The notes under the pieces are model-generated. The model had not been told where the DNA came from. It searched no databases and saw only the letters and a program-made list of their open reading frames with translations. Below are positions 9,405-18,365 of a stretch of 64,000 bases of DNA, one piece after another. This DNA is from Methylocystis rosea SV97 (GTDB taxonomy: Bacteria > Pseudomonadota > Alphaproteobacteria > Rhizobiales > Beijerinckiaceae): positions 1,298,146 through 1,362,145 of the forward strand of contig NZ_KB889963.1 of assembly GCF_000372845.1 (NCBI RefSeq), written 5' to 3'. Within the stretch, counting starts at the first letter, position 1, and each line of letters opens with the position of its first letter. The translations under genes and the position numbers were made by a program.

Positions 9405-9491
9405 TCAGCCGGAGTAATAGCTGACGATCGCAGCGCCGAGGAAGAAACCGATCGCCCCTAGAATCATCAGTCTCGTTAAACCTTCCGGCAT
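9405..9491 (-). CDS. 28-residue small membrane protein
   Basis: A short reading frame on the minus strand encodes 28 residues: MPEGLTRLM, then a hydrophobic segment ILGAIGFFLGAAIVSYY, then Ser-Gly and a stop. A good ribosome site, GGAGAG, sits five bases before the ATG. The composition fits a single transmembrane helix. No family is recognised, and the reading depends on the ribosome site and hydrophobicity alone. The region 9144-9404 downstream shows no other gene. Confidence 0.5.
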   Translation of the reverse strand: MPEGLTRLMILGAIGFFLGAAIVSYYSG

Positions 9492-9597
9492 GAACTCTCT
9501 CCAGGCAGCGCCGCTCGCCTCAAATTAGCGGTCTCACCTCCAAGATCAAGAAGCGTTGCGCCCAGAGCGTCGCGATCGCGTGGGCGGCAAAGAAAAG

Positions 9598-9634
9598 AAA
9601 AACCGCAGGCGACGCGGCCTGCGGTTTAAAAAAA
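9598..9634 (-). terminator. Rho-independent terminator of the glycine-zipper lipoprotein gene
   Basis: On the minus strand a stem AAACCGCAGGC / GCCTGCGGTTT with a short loop is followed by T residues. It lies 13 bases beyond the stop of the lipoprotein gene. A-rich and T-rich flanks on both sides make it potentially bidirectional. Confidence 0.8.
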
Positions 9635-9646
9635 TTTCGCGCGCTC

Positions 9647-9937
9647 TTAGTAGTTATAGAAAGCGACGCAGACGCGGTTGCCGTAATAGTCCCAGCCCCA
9701 GCGCGCGCAGCGCTGCGGCGGGGCGGTCGCCGCGCCGACGACGGCGCCGCTGGCCGCGCCGATCGCCGCGCCGGCGAGCGTGCCCCCGGCGCGTCCGCCG
9801 GACGCGAGCGCGCCAATGCCCGCGCCGCCAAGTCCGCCGATCACGGCGCCGCCTGCTGCGCGTTCACCGGGAGTGTTGCACGCCGCAAGCGGCGCGGCCG
9901 CCGCCAGGGCGGTCGTCAGCAGCAGAACTTTCTTCAT
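9647..9937 (-). CDS. glycine-zipper lipoprotein-like envelope protein
   Basis: A 96-residue protein. Residues 1-20 form a lipoprotein signal with lipobox LAAC (MKKVLLLTTALAAAAPLAAC). Residues 28-72 are glycine-zipper sequence (GGAVIGGLGGAGIGALASGG, then GAAIGAASGAVVGAAT), and the tail ends CARWGWDYYGNRVCVAFYNY with two Cys. This matches small outer-membrane glycine-zipper lipoproteins of alphaproteobacteria, whose exact function is unclear. AGGAGA precedes the ATG. A strong terminator follows, so it is probably monocistronic. Confidence 0.85.
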   Translation of the reverse strand: MKKVLLLTTALAAAAPLAACNTPGERAAGGAVIGGLGGAGIGALASGGRAGGTLAGAAIGAASGAVVGAATAPPQRCARWGWDYYGNRVCVAFYNY

Positions 9938-10274
9938 GCGTTTCTCCTAGGGTGAGGCTGGATCGTCCGCATCCAGGCGAAGCGGCGCCGGACCAATCCG
10001 ATTGTATGCGCGCCGCGAGAGTCTGTACGACGCCGCGGCCGACGACCGCTTGGGGATGCCGCAAGCCGCATTGGCGTCGGGCGGAGTTTAATAAAAGCGG
10101 CCTGCGATGACTGTCGCAAAAATACAACATCGTGCGAGTTTCAGGCGTTCGCCGCTTAGGAAAAGCCCGAAACGCGACGAGTTTTCGCCATAAAGGAGCG
10201 CGCACGGCGCCCTTGGGATTGGACCGTAAATTTGCTAGCAGCCATTGTCATTTGCTTTGAAGGACATCGCTCTC
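9938..10274. other. gene-free divergent promoter region
   Basis: The 337 bases between the lipoprotein gene and ispA, which diverge here, contain no credible reading frame with a ribosome site. Both promoters should lie here, but no clear -35/-10 pair stands out. Confidence 0.4.
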
Positions 10275-11207
10275 ATGGATGCAGCCGCATGCGCCGAGGA
10301 ATTCCGACGCCGTCTCGACGCCGCCGCCGACGCCACTGAATCTGCGCTCGACGCGCTGCTCGCGACTGCGCCGCTTCCCGGCGAGATCGCCCGGCCCGCG
10401 CGCCTTCTCGAGGCGATGCGCTATTCTTCGCTCGGCGGCGGCAAGCGGCTGCGGCCCTTTCTCGTCATCGAATCCGCGCAACTCTTTGGCGTCGTCGGCG
10501 AAGCGGCGCTGCGGACCGCCTGCGCGCTTGAAATGATTCATTGCTATTCGCTCGTCCATGACGACTTGCCGGCGATGGACGATGACGATCTGCGTCGCGG
10601 CCGGCCGACGACTCATAAGGCGTTTGACGAGGCGACGGCGATCCTGGCGGGCGACGGGCTGTTGACCTACGCGTTCGACGTCGTCGCCGATCCGAAGACG
10701 CACCCGGACGCTGGCGTGCGCGCGGCGGTGGTGCTCGCCTTGGCGCGCGCGGCGGGACTTGGCGGCATGGTCGGCGGACAGGCGCTCGACCTTGCCGCTG
10801 AAACCGCGGCGACGCCGCTCACGCTCGAAGAAACCTTGCAGATGCAGGCGATGAAGACGGGCGCTCTGTTGCGCTTCGCGGTCGACGCTGGAGGCATTCT
10901 CGGCGGCGCTTCTGTGGCGCAGGCGCAAGCGCTGACGCGCTATGGCGAAGCGCTGGGCGCGGCTTTTCAAATCGCCGACGACATCCTTGACGCAGAAGGC
11001 GACAGCGCCGCGCTCGGCAAGCGCGCCGGCAAAGACGCCGAACGCGGCAAGGCGACTCTTGTGGGTCTTCTCGGTCTCGACGCCGCGCGCGCGAGACGGG
11101 ACGCGCTGGTCGCCGAAGCGACGGCGGCGCTGCGCGAAACAGGACTGGGGGAGGGAACCGACATTCTGGCGGAGGCCGCACGTTTCGTCGCCGCGCGGCG
11201 CAACTAA
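10275..11207 (+). CDS. ispA: polyprenyl synthetase, farnesyl diphosphate synthase type
   Basis: This 310-residue enzyme condenses dimethylallyl/geranyl diphosphate with isopentenyl diphosphate in isoprenoid synthesis. The first Asp-rich motif DDLPAMDDDDLRRGRP (about residue 95) and the second DDILD (about residue 235) are intact, as are GGGKRLRPFL and GGQALDL. The two aromatic or small residues before the first motif (CYSLVHDD) fit a C15-type product. The ATG at 10275 has AAGGA ten bases upstream; a TTG at 10245 is possible but less likely. It is followed closely by two membrane protein genes on the same strand. Confidence 0.92.
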   Translation: MDAAACAEEFRRRLDAAADATESALDALLATAPLPGEIARPARLLEAMRYSSLGGGKRLRPFLVIESAQLFGVVGEAALRTACALEMIHCYSLVHDDLPAMDDDDLRRGRPTTHKAFDEATAILAGDGLLTYAFDVVADPKTHPDAGVRAAVVLALARAAGLGGMVGGQALDLAAETAATPLTLEETLQMQAMKTGALLRFAVDAGGILGGASVAQAQALTRYGEALGAAFQIADDILDAEGDSAALGKRAGKDAERGKATLVGLLGLDAARARRDALVAEATAALRETGLGEGTDILAEAARFVAARRN

Positions 11208-11213
11208 GGACAT

Positions 11214-11936
11214 ATGCCGATGGCCCGACAAGGACTATCCAAGGCCCGTCGGCGCGCCTCGGCGATCCTGGCGCCATTTCGTATTGTTCGCGCGCGCCCG
11301 CAGCTCTTTCTCAGTCTCGCGCTCGGCGTCATCGTCGGATTGCTTCTGCCGCAGGCGATGCAGCCGGTCGCACGCGCGCTCGTCGCATGGAACGCGGTCG
11401 CGCTGTGCTATTTTGCGCTCGTTTACCTGCTCGTCGTCGGCGCCACGCACGACACCATTCGCGAGCGCGCCCAGATTCTCGACGAGGGCCGCTTCGTCAT
11501 GCTGTTGCTCACGACGGCGATCGCCACAGCCTCTTTCGGCGCCGTCGTCGTCGAGCTTGGTTCGGTGAAGTCAATGGAAGGCTGGGAGAAGGGTGCAGCC
11601 ATCGCGCTTACCATCATCACGGTGCTGAATTCCTGGCTTTTCCTGCACCTGACCTTCGCCTTTCATTATGCGCACGAATTTTACTTCGAGGAGGAGCATG
11701 ATCCGGACGAACCGCCGACGGCGCGCGGCGGACTGCATTTTCCTAACACCAGGATGCCGCAATACATCGACTTCCTGTATTTTTCCTACGTCATCGGCGT
11801 CGCCTTTCAGACGGCCGACATTGAAACCTGCTCGTCGCAGATGAGACTGATGGTGGCGACGCATGGCATCGTCGCGTTTTTTTACAACACCACCATCCTC
11901 GCGCTCATGGTGAACGTCGCCAGCCAGCTGGTCTGA
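11214..11936 (+). CDS. DUF1345 integral membrane protein
   Basis: A 240-residue membrane protein with about five hydrophobic helices and the DUF1345 blocks LLVVGATHDTIRERAQILDEG, LNSWLFLHLTFAFHYAHEFY and DFLYFSYVIGVAFQTAD. The segment between helices 3 and 4 is acidic (EEEHDPDEPP). The function of the family is unknown. It starts six bases after ispA behind AAGGACATATG, the same leader sequence used by the next gene, so the three genes may form one operon. Confidence 0.85.
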   Translation: MPMARQGLSKARRRASAILAPFRIVRARPQLFLSLALGVIVGLLLPQAMQPVARALVAWNAVALCYFALVYLLVVGATHDTIRERAQILDEGRFVMLLLTTAIATASFGAVVVELGSVKSMEGWEKGAAIALTIITVLNSWLFLHLTFAFHYAHEFYFEEEHDPDEPPTARGGLHFPNTRMPQYIDFLYFSYVIGVAFQTADIETCSSQMRLMVATHGIVAFFYNTTILALMVNVASQLV

Positions 11937-11943
11937 AGGACAT

Positions 11944-13242
11944 ATGAAGGAAGATGCGGCGGCGATAGACACCATCAAGACCGAAGCGGCGAGACTGCGC
12001 GCGATTTTGATCGGCTCGGTCGGCAATCTCGTCGAATGGTACGACTTTTACGTCTATTCGGCCTTTTCGCTTTACTTCGTCGACTCGTTCTTTCCTGGCG
12101 AAGACCCCCTCGCGCAGATGATGTCGGCCTCCGGCGTTTTTGCGCTTGGTTTTTTGATGCGTCCGATCGGCGCCTATGTATTTGGGCGCATCGGGGACGG
12201 GCGCGGCCGGCGCGCCGCGCTGATGCTCTCGGTGCTGCTGATGTGTCTGGGTTCGCTCCTCATCGCGCTGGCGCCGACCTATGCCACGATCGGCGTCGGC
12301 GCGCCGGCGACGCTGCTCTTCGCGCGTCTCGTTCAGGGCGTCAGTCTTGGCGGCGAATATGGATCGAGCGCGACCTATCTTGCCGAGATGGCGCATCCCG
12401 AGCGGCGCGGTTTCTATTCGAGCTTTCAATATGTGACGATGATCGCCGGCCAGCTGTTGGCGCTCTGCGTGCTGCTCATTCTGCAGAATGTCGCGCTCGA
12501 TGCTCAGGCGCTGCGCGACTGGGGCTGGCGCATCCCCTTCGCCTTCGGCGCGCTGCTCGCCATCGTGGCGCTCTATATGCGCCGCGACCTTGCCGAGACG
12601 CCCGCCTTCAAGGCGTCCCGCGCCGAGCGGCGGCGCGGATCGCTCAGCGCGCTCCTCGCGCATAAGCGCGAGACGGCGACGGTCGTTGGACTGACGCTCG
12701 GCGGCACGATCGCCTTCTATGTGTATACGACCTACATGCAGAAATTCTTGAAGCTGTCCGCCGGATTGAGCGATGCGGAGACGACGTGGATTGCGGCCGG
12801 CTCGCTTCTCTTCGCGCTCTGTCTGCAACCGATCTACGGCGCTTTGTCGGACCGCATCGGCCGGCGACCGATGCTCATCGCCTTCGGCGTGCTTGGAACG
12901 ATCTTCACGGTTCCGCTGCTGACCGCGATTCAGAATGCGCGCGATGCTTGGATCGCCTTTGCGCTCATCTGCTGCGCCTGGCTGATCGTCGCGCTTTACA
13001 CCTCGATCAACGCCGTGGTGAAGGCGGAGCTTTTTCCCGCCGCCATTCGCGTCACCGGCGTCGCTTTGCCTTATGCGGCGACGGTTTCCGTTTTTGGCGG
13101 CTCGGCGGAATATGTGGCGCTCTGGTTCAAGGCGCAGGGCCATGAGAGCTGGTTCTTCTACTATGCGAGCGCCGCTATTTTCATCTCGCTCGTCGTCTAC
13201 GCGACGATGCCGGATACGAAGAAAAATTCGCGGATCGAGTAA
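11944..13242 (+). CDS. MFS metabolite:proton symporter, KgtP/ProP-type
   Basis: A 432-residue, twelve-helix transporter. Near the N-terminus GNLVEWYDFYVYS is the hallmark of the metabolite-H+ symporter branch (KgtP, ShiA, ProP relatives). The loop 2-3 signature GRIGDGRGRRAAL and the fifth-helix signature GVSLGGEYGSSATYLAEMA are intact, as is ALSDRIGRRPML in the second half. A dicarboxylate or similar organic acid is the likely substrate, but sequence alone does not settle it. The gene starts seven bases after the DUF1345 gene. Confidence 0.88.
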   Translation: MKEDAAAIDTIKTEAARLRAILIGSVGNLVEWYDFYVYSAFSLYFVDSFFPGEDPLAQMMSASGVFALGFLMRPIGAYVFGRIGDGRGRRAALMLSVLLMCLGSLLIALAPTYATIGVGAPATLLFARLVQGVSLGGEYGSSATYLAEMAHPERRGFYSSFQYVTMIAGQLLALCVLLILQNVALDAQALRDWGWRIPFAFGALLAIVALYMRRDLAETPAFKASRAERRRGSLSALLAHKRETATVVGLTLGGTIAFYVYTTYMQKFLKLSAGLSDAETTWIAAGSLLFALCLQPIYGALSDRIGRRPMLIAFGVLGTIFTVPLLTAIQNARDAWIAFALICCAWLIVALYTSINAVVKAELFPAAIRVTGVALPYAATVSVFGGSAEYVALWFKAQGHESWFFYYASAAIFISLVVYATMPDTKKNSRIE

Positions 13243-13265
13243 TAAAAATAACGCGCTGCTCGAAT

Positions 13266-13370
13266 GTCATTCCAGACGCGCTTCACTCGCGATCGGGAAT
13301 TCAACGTCACAACAAGCATGATGTAATTGCTCTCAATTCGCGGCCACTCCTTCGGCCTGCCGGCAATGAC
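13266..13370. repeat. diverged palindromic intergenic repeat
   Basis: The stretch opens with GTCATTCC and closes with GGCAATGAC, with an internal CGATCGGGAATTC. It looks like a degraded relative of the 1902-2007 element. It lies between the convergent MFS and Uma2 genes. Confidence 0.4.
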
Positions 13371-13412
13371 GGCGGCTGGCGAATAGCCTCTGAGGCGATG
13401 ACTTCCTGAGTC

Positions 13413-14027
13413 TTACGCCTCTGTCGCCGGCCCTATGCCGAGGTCCGACAGGCGCACGGCAAGTTCAGGCGCAAGCATCGGCGTCACAAGCTCGCTTGGC
13501 GTAAATTCCGCGATCTCCGCGTAGCCGCTGGCGCCCAACCGGCGATGAATCCAGATTGTTGCGCGAATGGCGTCGACGACCCAAACTTCGCGAACGCCAT
13601 AAGCCGCATAAATGCCGATCTTGCGGCCCTTGTCATAATTGAGGCTCGAATCCGCGACTTCGATCGCAAGCAAGACAGAAGAGCCGTCGAGCGCCTTTAG
13701 ATCAAGCTCGCGACGAAAGACGCAGAAGTCGGGCTCGACGAACGTGCGGGCGTCAAGTCGCAGCGTCGTTTCTGGCGCGATGGTAAGATGGGCTGGCGCA
13801 ACACGTTGCAAAAATCGATTCAGCTCAATCTTAATCCACTCATGCCGAGCCCCCTTGGGCGACATGGGCACGACCTCCCCGCCGATGAGTTCGAACCGTT
13901 CGTCTTCGTCGATGATGCCGACGCGGACCATCTCCTCGACCTCGGCGACCGTCCAGCACCGCCGGGGCATGCCCTCGGCGGCTTGCGTGGAAAGCGGCAA
14001 CGAGGCGGGTCGCAGATGCGGATTCAT
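13413..14027 (-). CDS. Uma2 family protein (DUF820, PD-(D/E)xK nuclease fold)
   Basis: A 204-residue protein of the Uma2 family, which is very abundant in cyanobacteria and scattered in other bacteria. It carries [13 protein letters not shown] (residues 41-53), FVEPDFCVF with the metal-binding Asp, [16 protein letters not shown] with the catalytic Glu, and [10 protein letters not shown]. These match the restriction-endonuclease-like core, so the catalytic residues appear present. Biological roles are unknown for nearly all members. There is no adjacent methylase or mobile-element partner; it stands between the MFS gene and rpoD. Confidence 0.88.
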   Translation of the reverse strand: MNPHLRPASLPLSTQAAEGMPRRCWTVAEVEEMVRVGIIDEDERFELIGGEVVPMSPKGARHEWIKIELNRFLQRVAPAHLTIAPETTLRLDARTFVEPDFCVFRRELDLKALDGSSVLLAIEVADSSLNYDKGRKIGIYAAYGVREVWVVDAIRATIWIHRRLGASGYAEIAEFTPSELVTPMLAPELAVRLSDLGIGPATEA

Positions 14028-14061
14028 ATGCGCACCATAGCACGTCCAGCTCCGCGGGACG

Positions 14062-16077
14062 TCAGTTATCCAAGAAGCTCCGCAGCTTCCGGCTCCTTGA
14101 CGGGTGCTTCAGCTTCCGCAGCGCCTTCGCCTCGATCTGGCGGATGCGCTCGCGGGTCACCGAGAACTGCTGGCCGACTTCTTCGAGCGTGTGGTCGGTG
14201 TTCATGCCGATGCCAAAGCGCATGCGCAGCACGCGTTCCTCGCGCGGCGTCAGCGAGGAGAGAACGCGCGTCGTCGTCTCGCGCAGATTCGACTGGATCG
14301 CCGCCTCGATCGGCAGCACGGCGTTCTTGTCTTCGATGAAATCCCCTAGATGCGAATCCTCCTCGTCGCCGATCGGCGTTTCGAGCGAGATCGGCTCCTT
14401 GGCGATTTTCAAAACCTTGCGCACTTTCTCGAGCGGCATGGCGAGCTTCTCGGAAAGCTCCTCGGGCGTCGGCTCGCGTCCGATCTCATGCAGCATCTGG
14501 CGCGAGGTGCGCACGATCTTGTTGATCGTCTCGATCATATGCACCGGAATGCGGATGGTGCGCGCCTGGTCGGCGATCGAGCGGGTGATCGCCTGACGAA
14601 TCCACCATGTGGCGTAGGTCGAGAATTTATAGCCGCGGCGATATTCGAATTTATCGACGGCCTTCATCAGACCGATGTTGCCTTCCTGGATGAGGTCGAG
14701 GAATTGCAGGCCGCGATTGGTGTATTTCTTCGCGATGGAGATCACGAGACGCAGATTCGCCTCGACCATTTCTTTTTTCGCCTGCCGGGCTTCGCGCTCG
14801 CCCTTCTGCACCATATGCACGATCTTGCGGAACTCGGAGATCTCCAGTCCCGTCTCGGTCGCAAGCGCATGAATGTCGCCGCGCAAATCCTTGATGCGAT
14901 CCTTGTCCGCGGCGACGAACTCCCTCCAGCCCTTGGAGCCGAGCTTGGCGACGCGCATGACCCACTTCGGGTCGAGCTCCGAGCCGTGGAACTTGTCGAT
15001 GAAGTCTTCGCGCATCACGCCGTGGCTGTCGGCGAGCCGCAGGAGCTTCGTCTCATAGCCGATGAGTCGCTTGTTAATGTCGTAAAGCTGCTCGACCAGC
15101 GCTTCGATGCGGTTCTGGTTCAGCGACAGCGATTTGACGTCGGCGACGATTTCCTTCTTGAGCGTCTTATATTTGCGCTCCTGCGCGGGCGTCAGGGTCT
15201 CGTTCTTGAGCTTGTTCTCGACGTTCTGGTCCTGGAGCCGACGCAGCTTCTTATAGGCGTCGGCGATGCGCGCGAAGGTTTCGAGAACCTTCGGCTTCAG
15301 TTCCAATTCCATCGCAGAGAGCGACACGGAATTTTCCATGTCGTCTTCTTCCTCGAACGATTCTTCGGTCGGCGGCACGTCCTCCTGCAGCCCGGCGGGC
15401 GGGGTCCGAGGCGCGGTCGCCGGCGCCAGGTCGGCGGCGGGCGCCGGCTCAGCGGTCTTCGTCGCCTTGCCCTCGGGGCCGGCGTAGGTCGCCTCAAGAT
15501 CGATGATGTCGCGCAGCAGGACCTTGCCCGCTTCCAATTCCTCGCGCCAGATGATGATGGCCTGGAAGGTCAGCGGGCTCTCGCAGAGCCCGGCGATCAT
15601 CGCTTCGCGCCCGGCTTCGATGCGCTTGGCGATGGCGATTTCGCCTTCGCGCGACAGAAGTTCGACCGAGCCCATCTCGCGCAGATACATGCGCACGGGG
15701 TCGTCGGTGCGATCGGCGGGCTCCGACGTGCGCGTCGCCACCGCGGTCGCGCGCGGGGTCTCGACGAGTTCGCCGCCTTCCGGTTCTTCTTCCTCGGGGC
15801 TTTGTTCTTCGGCCTCGACGTCGTCCGGATCGTCGCCTTCAGAGACGGTGATGCCCATTTCCGAGAGCATCGCGTAGACGTCCTCGATCTGATCCGACGA
15901 CACTTCCTCGGACGGCAGCACCGCGTTCAGCTCGGCATAGGTGACGAAGCCGCGTTTTTTCGCGAGCTTAATCATCCGCTTGACGGCGGCATCGTTGAGA
16001 TCGAGAAGCGGTCCGTCGGAAGCCTCCGTGGCCGCTACGGTTTCGTTCTCGACCTTAGTTTCGTCTTTCTTCGCCAT
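14062..16077 (-). CDS. rpoD: RNA polymerase primary sigma factor RpoD
   Basis: At 671 residues this is the housekeeping sigma-70. Region 1.2 ([20 protein letters not shown]), region 2 ([50 protein letters not shown]), region 3 ([15 protein letters not shown]) and region 4 ([16 protein letters not shown], then [18 protein letters not shown]) are all intact. The acidic non-conserved insert between regions 1.2 and 2 is long, as in other alphaproteobacteria. I chose the ATG at 16077 ([11 protein letters not shown]), which has GGAG seven bases upstream, rather than the longer open frame. It lies downstream of dnaG in the conserved macromolecular synthesis order. Confidence 0.97.
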   Translation of the reverse strand: MAKKDETKVENETVAATEASDGPLLDLNDAAVKRMIKLAKKRGFVTYAELNAVLPSEEVSSDQIEDVYAMLSEMGITVSEGDDPDDVEAEEQSPEEEEPEGGELVETPRATAVATRTSEPADRTDDPVRMYLREMGSVELLSREGEIAIAKRIEAGREAMIAGLCESPLTFQAIIIWREELEAGKVLLRDIIDLEATYAGPEGKATKTAEPAPAADLAPATAPRTPPAGLQEDVPPTEESFEEEDDMENSVSLSAMELELKPKVLETFARIADAYKKLRRLQDQNVENKLKNETLTPAQERKYKTLKKEIVADVKSLSLNQNRIEALVEQLYDINKRLIGYETKLLRLADSHGVMREDFIDKFHGSELDPKWVMRVAKLGSKGWREFVAADKDRIKDLRGDIHALATETGLEISEFRKIVHMVQKGEREARQAKKEMVEANLRLVISIAKKYTNRGLQFLDLIQEGNIGLMKAVDKFEYRRGYKFSTYATWWIRQAITRSIADQARTIRIPVHMIETINKIVRTSRQMLHEIGREPTPEELSEKLAMPLEKVRKVLKIAKEPISLETPIGDEEDSHLGDFIEDKNAVLPIEAAIQSNLRETTTRVLSSLTPREERVLRMRFGIGMNTDHTLEEVGQQFSVTRERIRQIEAKALRKLKHPSRSRKLRSFLDN

Positions 16078-16144
16078 CCACAAGCTCCAAACGCCTCGCC
16101 CCGGATCGGCTTTCCCCGAACCAGGCAAGGCGCAAGTTTTCTAA

Positions 16145-16180
16145 AATAAGCCAGAGAGGCCGGCCCTCTCTAAGCCAAGG
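16145..16180 (-). terminator. hairpin between dnaG and rpoD (attenuator or processing site)
   Basis: AGAGAGG (16153-16159) pairs with CCTCTCT (16165-16171), followed on the minus strand by a T-rich stretch. It lies in the 213-base gap between dnaG and rpoD. It could be a weak terminator or an RNA processing site that lets the two genes be expressed at different levels, as is known for the equivalent gap in E. coli. Confidence 0.4.
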
Positions 16181-16290
16181 CGCGGAAAGCGGACGAAAAA
16201 AGCCCGACCGACCACGAAAAAACCTTCGCACCGCCCCCCTAGCGGCGCGTCTTCCATCCCCTCTTCGCCACGGCGCCAACCCATGCGAAT

Positions 16291-18195
16291 TCACAAGTTG
16301 CGCGATGGCCGGCCGGAAAGTGACCCATACCCTTCCACCGCTGCTTCTGCGCCCTCAAGCGCCGACAACTGGGTCTGAATATCCTTCAGCCGCGCTTGAT
16401 CCCGCTCGTTGGGGTTGTCGGCGAGCAGCGCTTGCACCGCGCGCAACTCTCTATTTAACGCCAATGATCTGCGATGCAAGGCGAAAGCCTGTCGCAGGCT
16501 CTCGCCGGCGTCCGCCGCCGCAGCCTCGGGGCGCACGCTCCACAGCGTCGAATGGGCGGCCATCGCCTCGAGCCGGGCGACCGTCCGCGCAAGTCCAAGC
16601 GACGCCAAAAAAAGGTGAAGCTCAGCTTTGTCGGCCGCGCCGCTCTCGGCGAATCGCAGGAGCGCATCACGCAAGCCTCGCGCGTCGGCGGACTCAAGAT
16701 CAAGCGTCGCCAGATCCTCCGCGCGGGAGTGGATCAGATCCGGATGGTTGATCAGGATCAACAGGATAAGCGCCTCGCGCGGCGCAATCGCTGACTTGAC
16801 GCCGCGAAACAGCGGCGAATTCGCCAGGCCTGGACCAATGGTCAAGGCGGCCTCGTCGGAAGCGCGCCGGCGACCGCTCGCCCCTCGCCCCGGGACGTCT
16901 GGGCGTCGAAACGGGCCGCGCCGATCTCGGCCGAAGAGGCGCGCCAACCGCTGCGCCAGCTCTTGGAGATAGTGGCGTCTCAGGTCGTCGTCGACAATCT
17001 GACCGACAATCTCGCGCAGCCGCCGCTCCAACGCGGCGCGGCGCTCGGGCGTATCCAGCGTCGCCGCATCGGTCTCGCGCATCCACAGCAGATCGACGAG
17101 CGGCAGTGGGTGGTTCAAAGCTTCAGCGAGCGCCTCCGCCCCGCTTGAGCGCAGCAGTTCGTCCGGGTCCTGGCCGTCCGGCAGAAGGACGAATCGCAGC
17201 GAGCGCCCGGGGCCAATCAGCGGCAGCGCCGTATCGACCGCGCGAAAGGCCGCTTTCAATCCCGCCTTGTCGCCGTCGAAGCACAGGATCGGCTCCTCGG
17301 CCAGGCGCCAGAGCAGGGCGCATTGATCCGGCGTCAGCGCCGTGCCGAGCGGGGCGACGGCGTTGGGGAAGCCAGCCGCGGCCAGCGCGATGACGTCGAC
17401 ATAGCCCTCGACGGCGATCACCGCGCGGGTATCATGCGCCGTCTTGCGGGCGTTGTGCAGATTGTACAGCGTCGCGCCCTTGTGAAAGAGCGGCGTCTCG
17501 GGGGAGTTGAGATATTTGGCCTGGGCGTCCGCCTCCAGCGCGCGGCCGCCGAAGGCGATGACCCGTCCGGCGCGGTCGCAGATCGGAAACATCACCCGAT
17601 TGCGGAACCGATCGTAGGGAACGGCGATGTCCTCGCCATGGACGAGCAGGCCCGCCTCGATCATCGTTTCGACGCTTGCGCCCTCGGCGGCGAGGTGATC
17701 GCGCAGCGCATGGCGCTCGGGCGGCGCAAAACCCAGACGGAATTTTTCGCGCGCGGCCAAGGGAATCTGTCTGCCGTCCAGATAGGCGCGCGCCTCGCGT
17801 CCCGCAGGGCTGGCGAGCTGCTTTTCGAAAAAGACCGCCGCCGCCTCCAGCGCCTCGCTCAGCGTCGCGCGCCGTCGGTCCTGTTCCTGCTGCTCTTTGG
17901 TCTCGACGGGCAGGGGCAGTCCCGCGAGGGCCGCCAGTCTTTCCACCGCCTCCGGGAACGAGAGCCCCTCCGTCTCCATGAGAAAATCGAAGATATTGCC
18001 GTTCTTCCCGGCGGAAAAGTCGAACCAGCGCATCTTCTGGTCGTTGACGTAAAAGGAGGGGGTCTTTTCGGCGTTGAAGGGCGACAGGCCCCGCCACTCT
18101 CTGCCTTCCTTCCGAAGCTTCACCTTCTGGCGCACGACCTCGGAGACGGGCAGGCGCGCCCGTATCTCATCGAGGAAGGAAGGGGAAAAGCGCAT
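16291..18195 (-). CDS. dnaG: DNA primase
   Basis: This 634-residue enzyme lays RNA primers at the replication fork. The N-terminal zinc-ribbon region is recognisable (EWRGLSPFNAEKTPSFYVND) but its Cys/His ligands are replaced: the stretch from WRGLSPF through SAGKNGN holds no Cys at all. The RNA polymerase core has ERHALRDHL, a Toprim motif AVIAVEGYVDVIAL and CFDGDKAG with the metal-binding Asp residues. The C-terminal part is the DnaB-helicase interaction region. It precedes rpoD on the same strand. Confidence 0.95.
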   Translation of the reverse strand: MRFSPSFLDEIRARLPVSEVVRQKVKLRKEGREWRGLSPFNAEKTPSFYVNDQKMRWFDFSAGKNGNIFDFLMETEGLSFPEAVERLAALAGLPLPVETKEQQEQDRRRATLSEALEAAAVFFEKQLASPAGREARAYLDGRQIPLAAREKFRLGFAPPERHALRDHLAAEGASVETMIEAGLLVHGEDIAVPYDRFRNRVMFPICDRAGRVIAFGGRALEADAQAKYLNSPETPLFHKGATLYNLHNARKTAHDTRAVIAVEGYVDVIALAAAGFPNAVAPLGTALTPDQCALLWRLAEEPILCFDGDKAGLKAAFRAVDTALPLIGPGRSLRFVLLPDGQDPDELLRSSGAEALAEALNHPLPLVDLLWMRETDAATLDTPERRAALERRLREIVGQIVDDDLRRHYLQELAQRLARLFGRDRRGPFRRPDVPGRGASGRRRASDEAALTIGPGLANSPLFRGVKSAIAPREALILLILINHPDLIHSRAEDLATLDLESADARGLRDALLRFAESGAADKAELHLFLASLGLARTVARLEAMAAHSTLWSVRPEAAAADAGESLRQAFALHRRSLALNRELRAVQALLADNPNERDQARLKDIQTQLSALEGAEAAVEGYGSLSGRPSRNL

Positions 18196-18266
18196 AGGGT
18201 GTCCCTAGCACTACTCCTTCTCGGCAGGGAACAAATTCACCGCGATGCCCATGATTCACAGCTGGT

Positions 18267-18359
18267 CCGCTCGCCGAATATACGGCGCAAGGCCCGGGCT
18301 ATCAGCGGCGCATCAACGCCGTCCTGCGCAGCTATGCAAAGCAGCGCAAGGCGGGTTGA
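18267..18359 (+). pseudogene. remnant of a BrnA-type antitoxin C-terminus
   Basis: The frame ending at 18359 reads GPGYQRRINAVLRSYAKQR, close to the BrnA-family ribbon-helix-helix ending in which a GYQ-(T/R)-RIN-x-(V/I)-LR block is typical. No start codon, upstream domain or BrnT toxin partner is present between dnaG and the receptor gene. It is most likely a broken tail left by deletion of a toxin-antitoxin pair. Confidence 0.5.
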
Positions 18360-18365
18360 GCGCAG

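Noticed and set aside
11905-13143. 412-codon open frame opposite the MFS gene
   Set aside because: Charged low-complexity translation typical of GC-rich antisense; the sense frame is a clear transporter.
14350-16149. 599-codon open frame opposite rpoD
   Set aside because: Shadow frame caused by codon bias of rpoD; composition is not protein-like and the sense strand is a certain gene.
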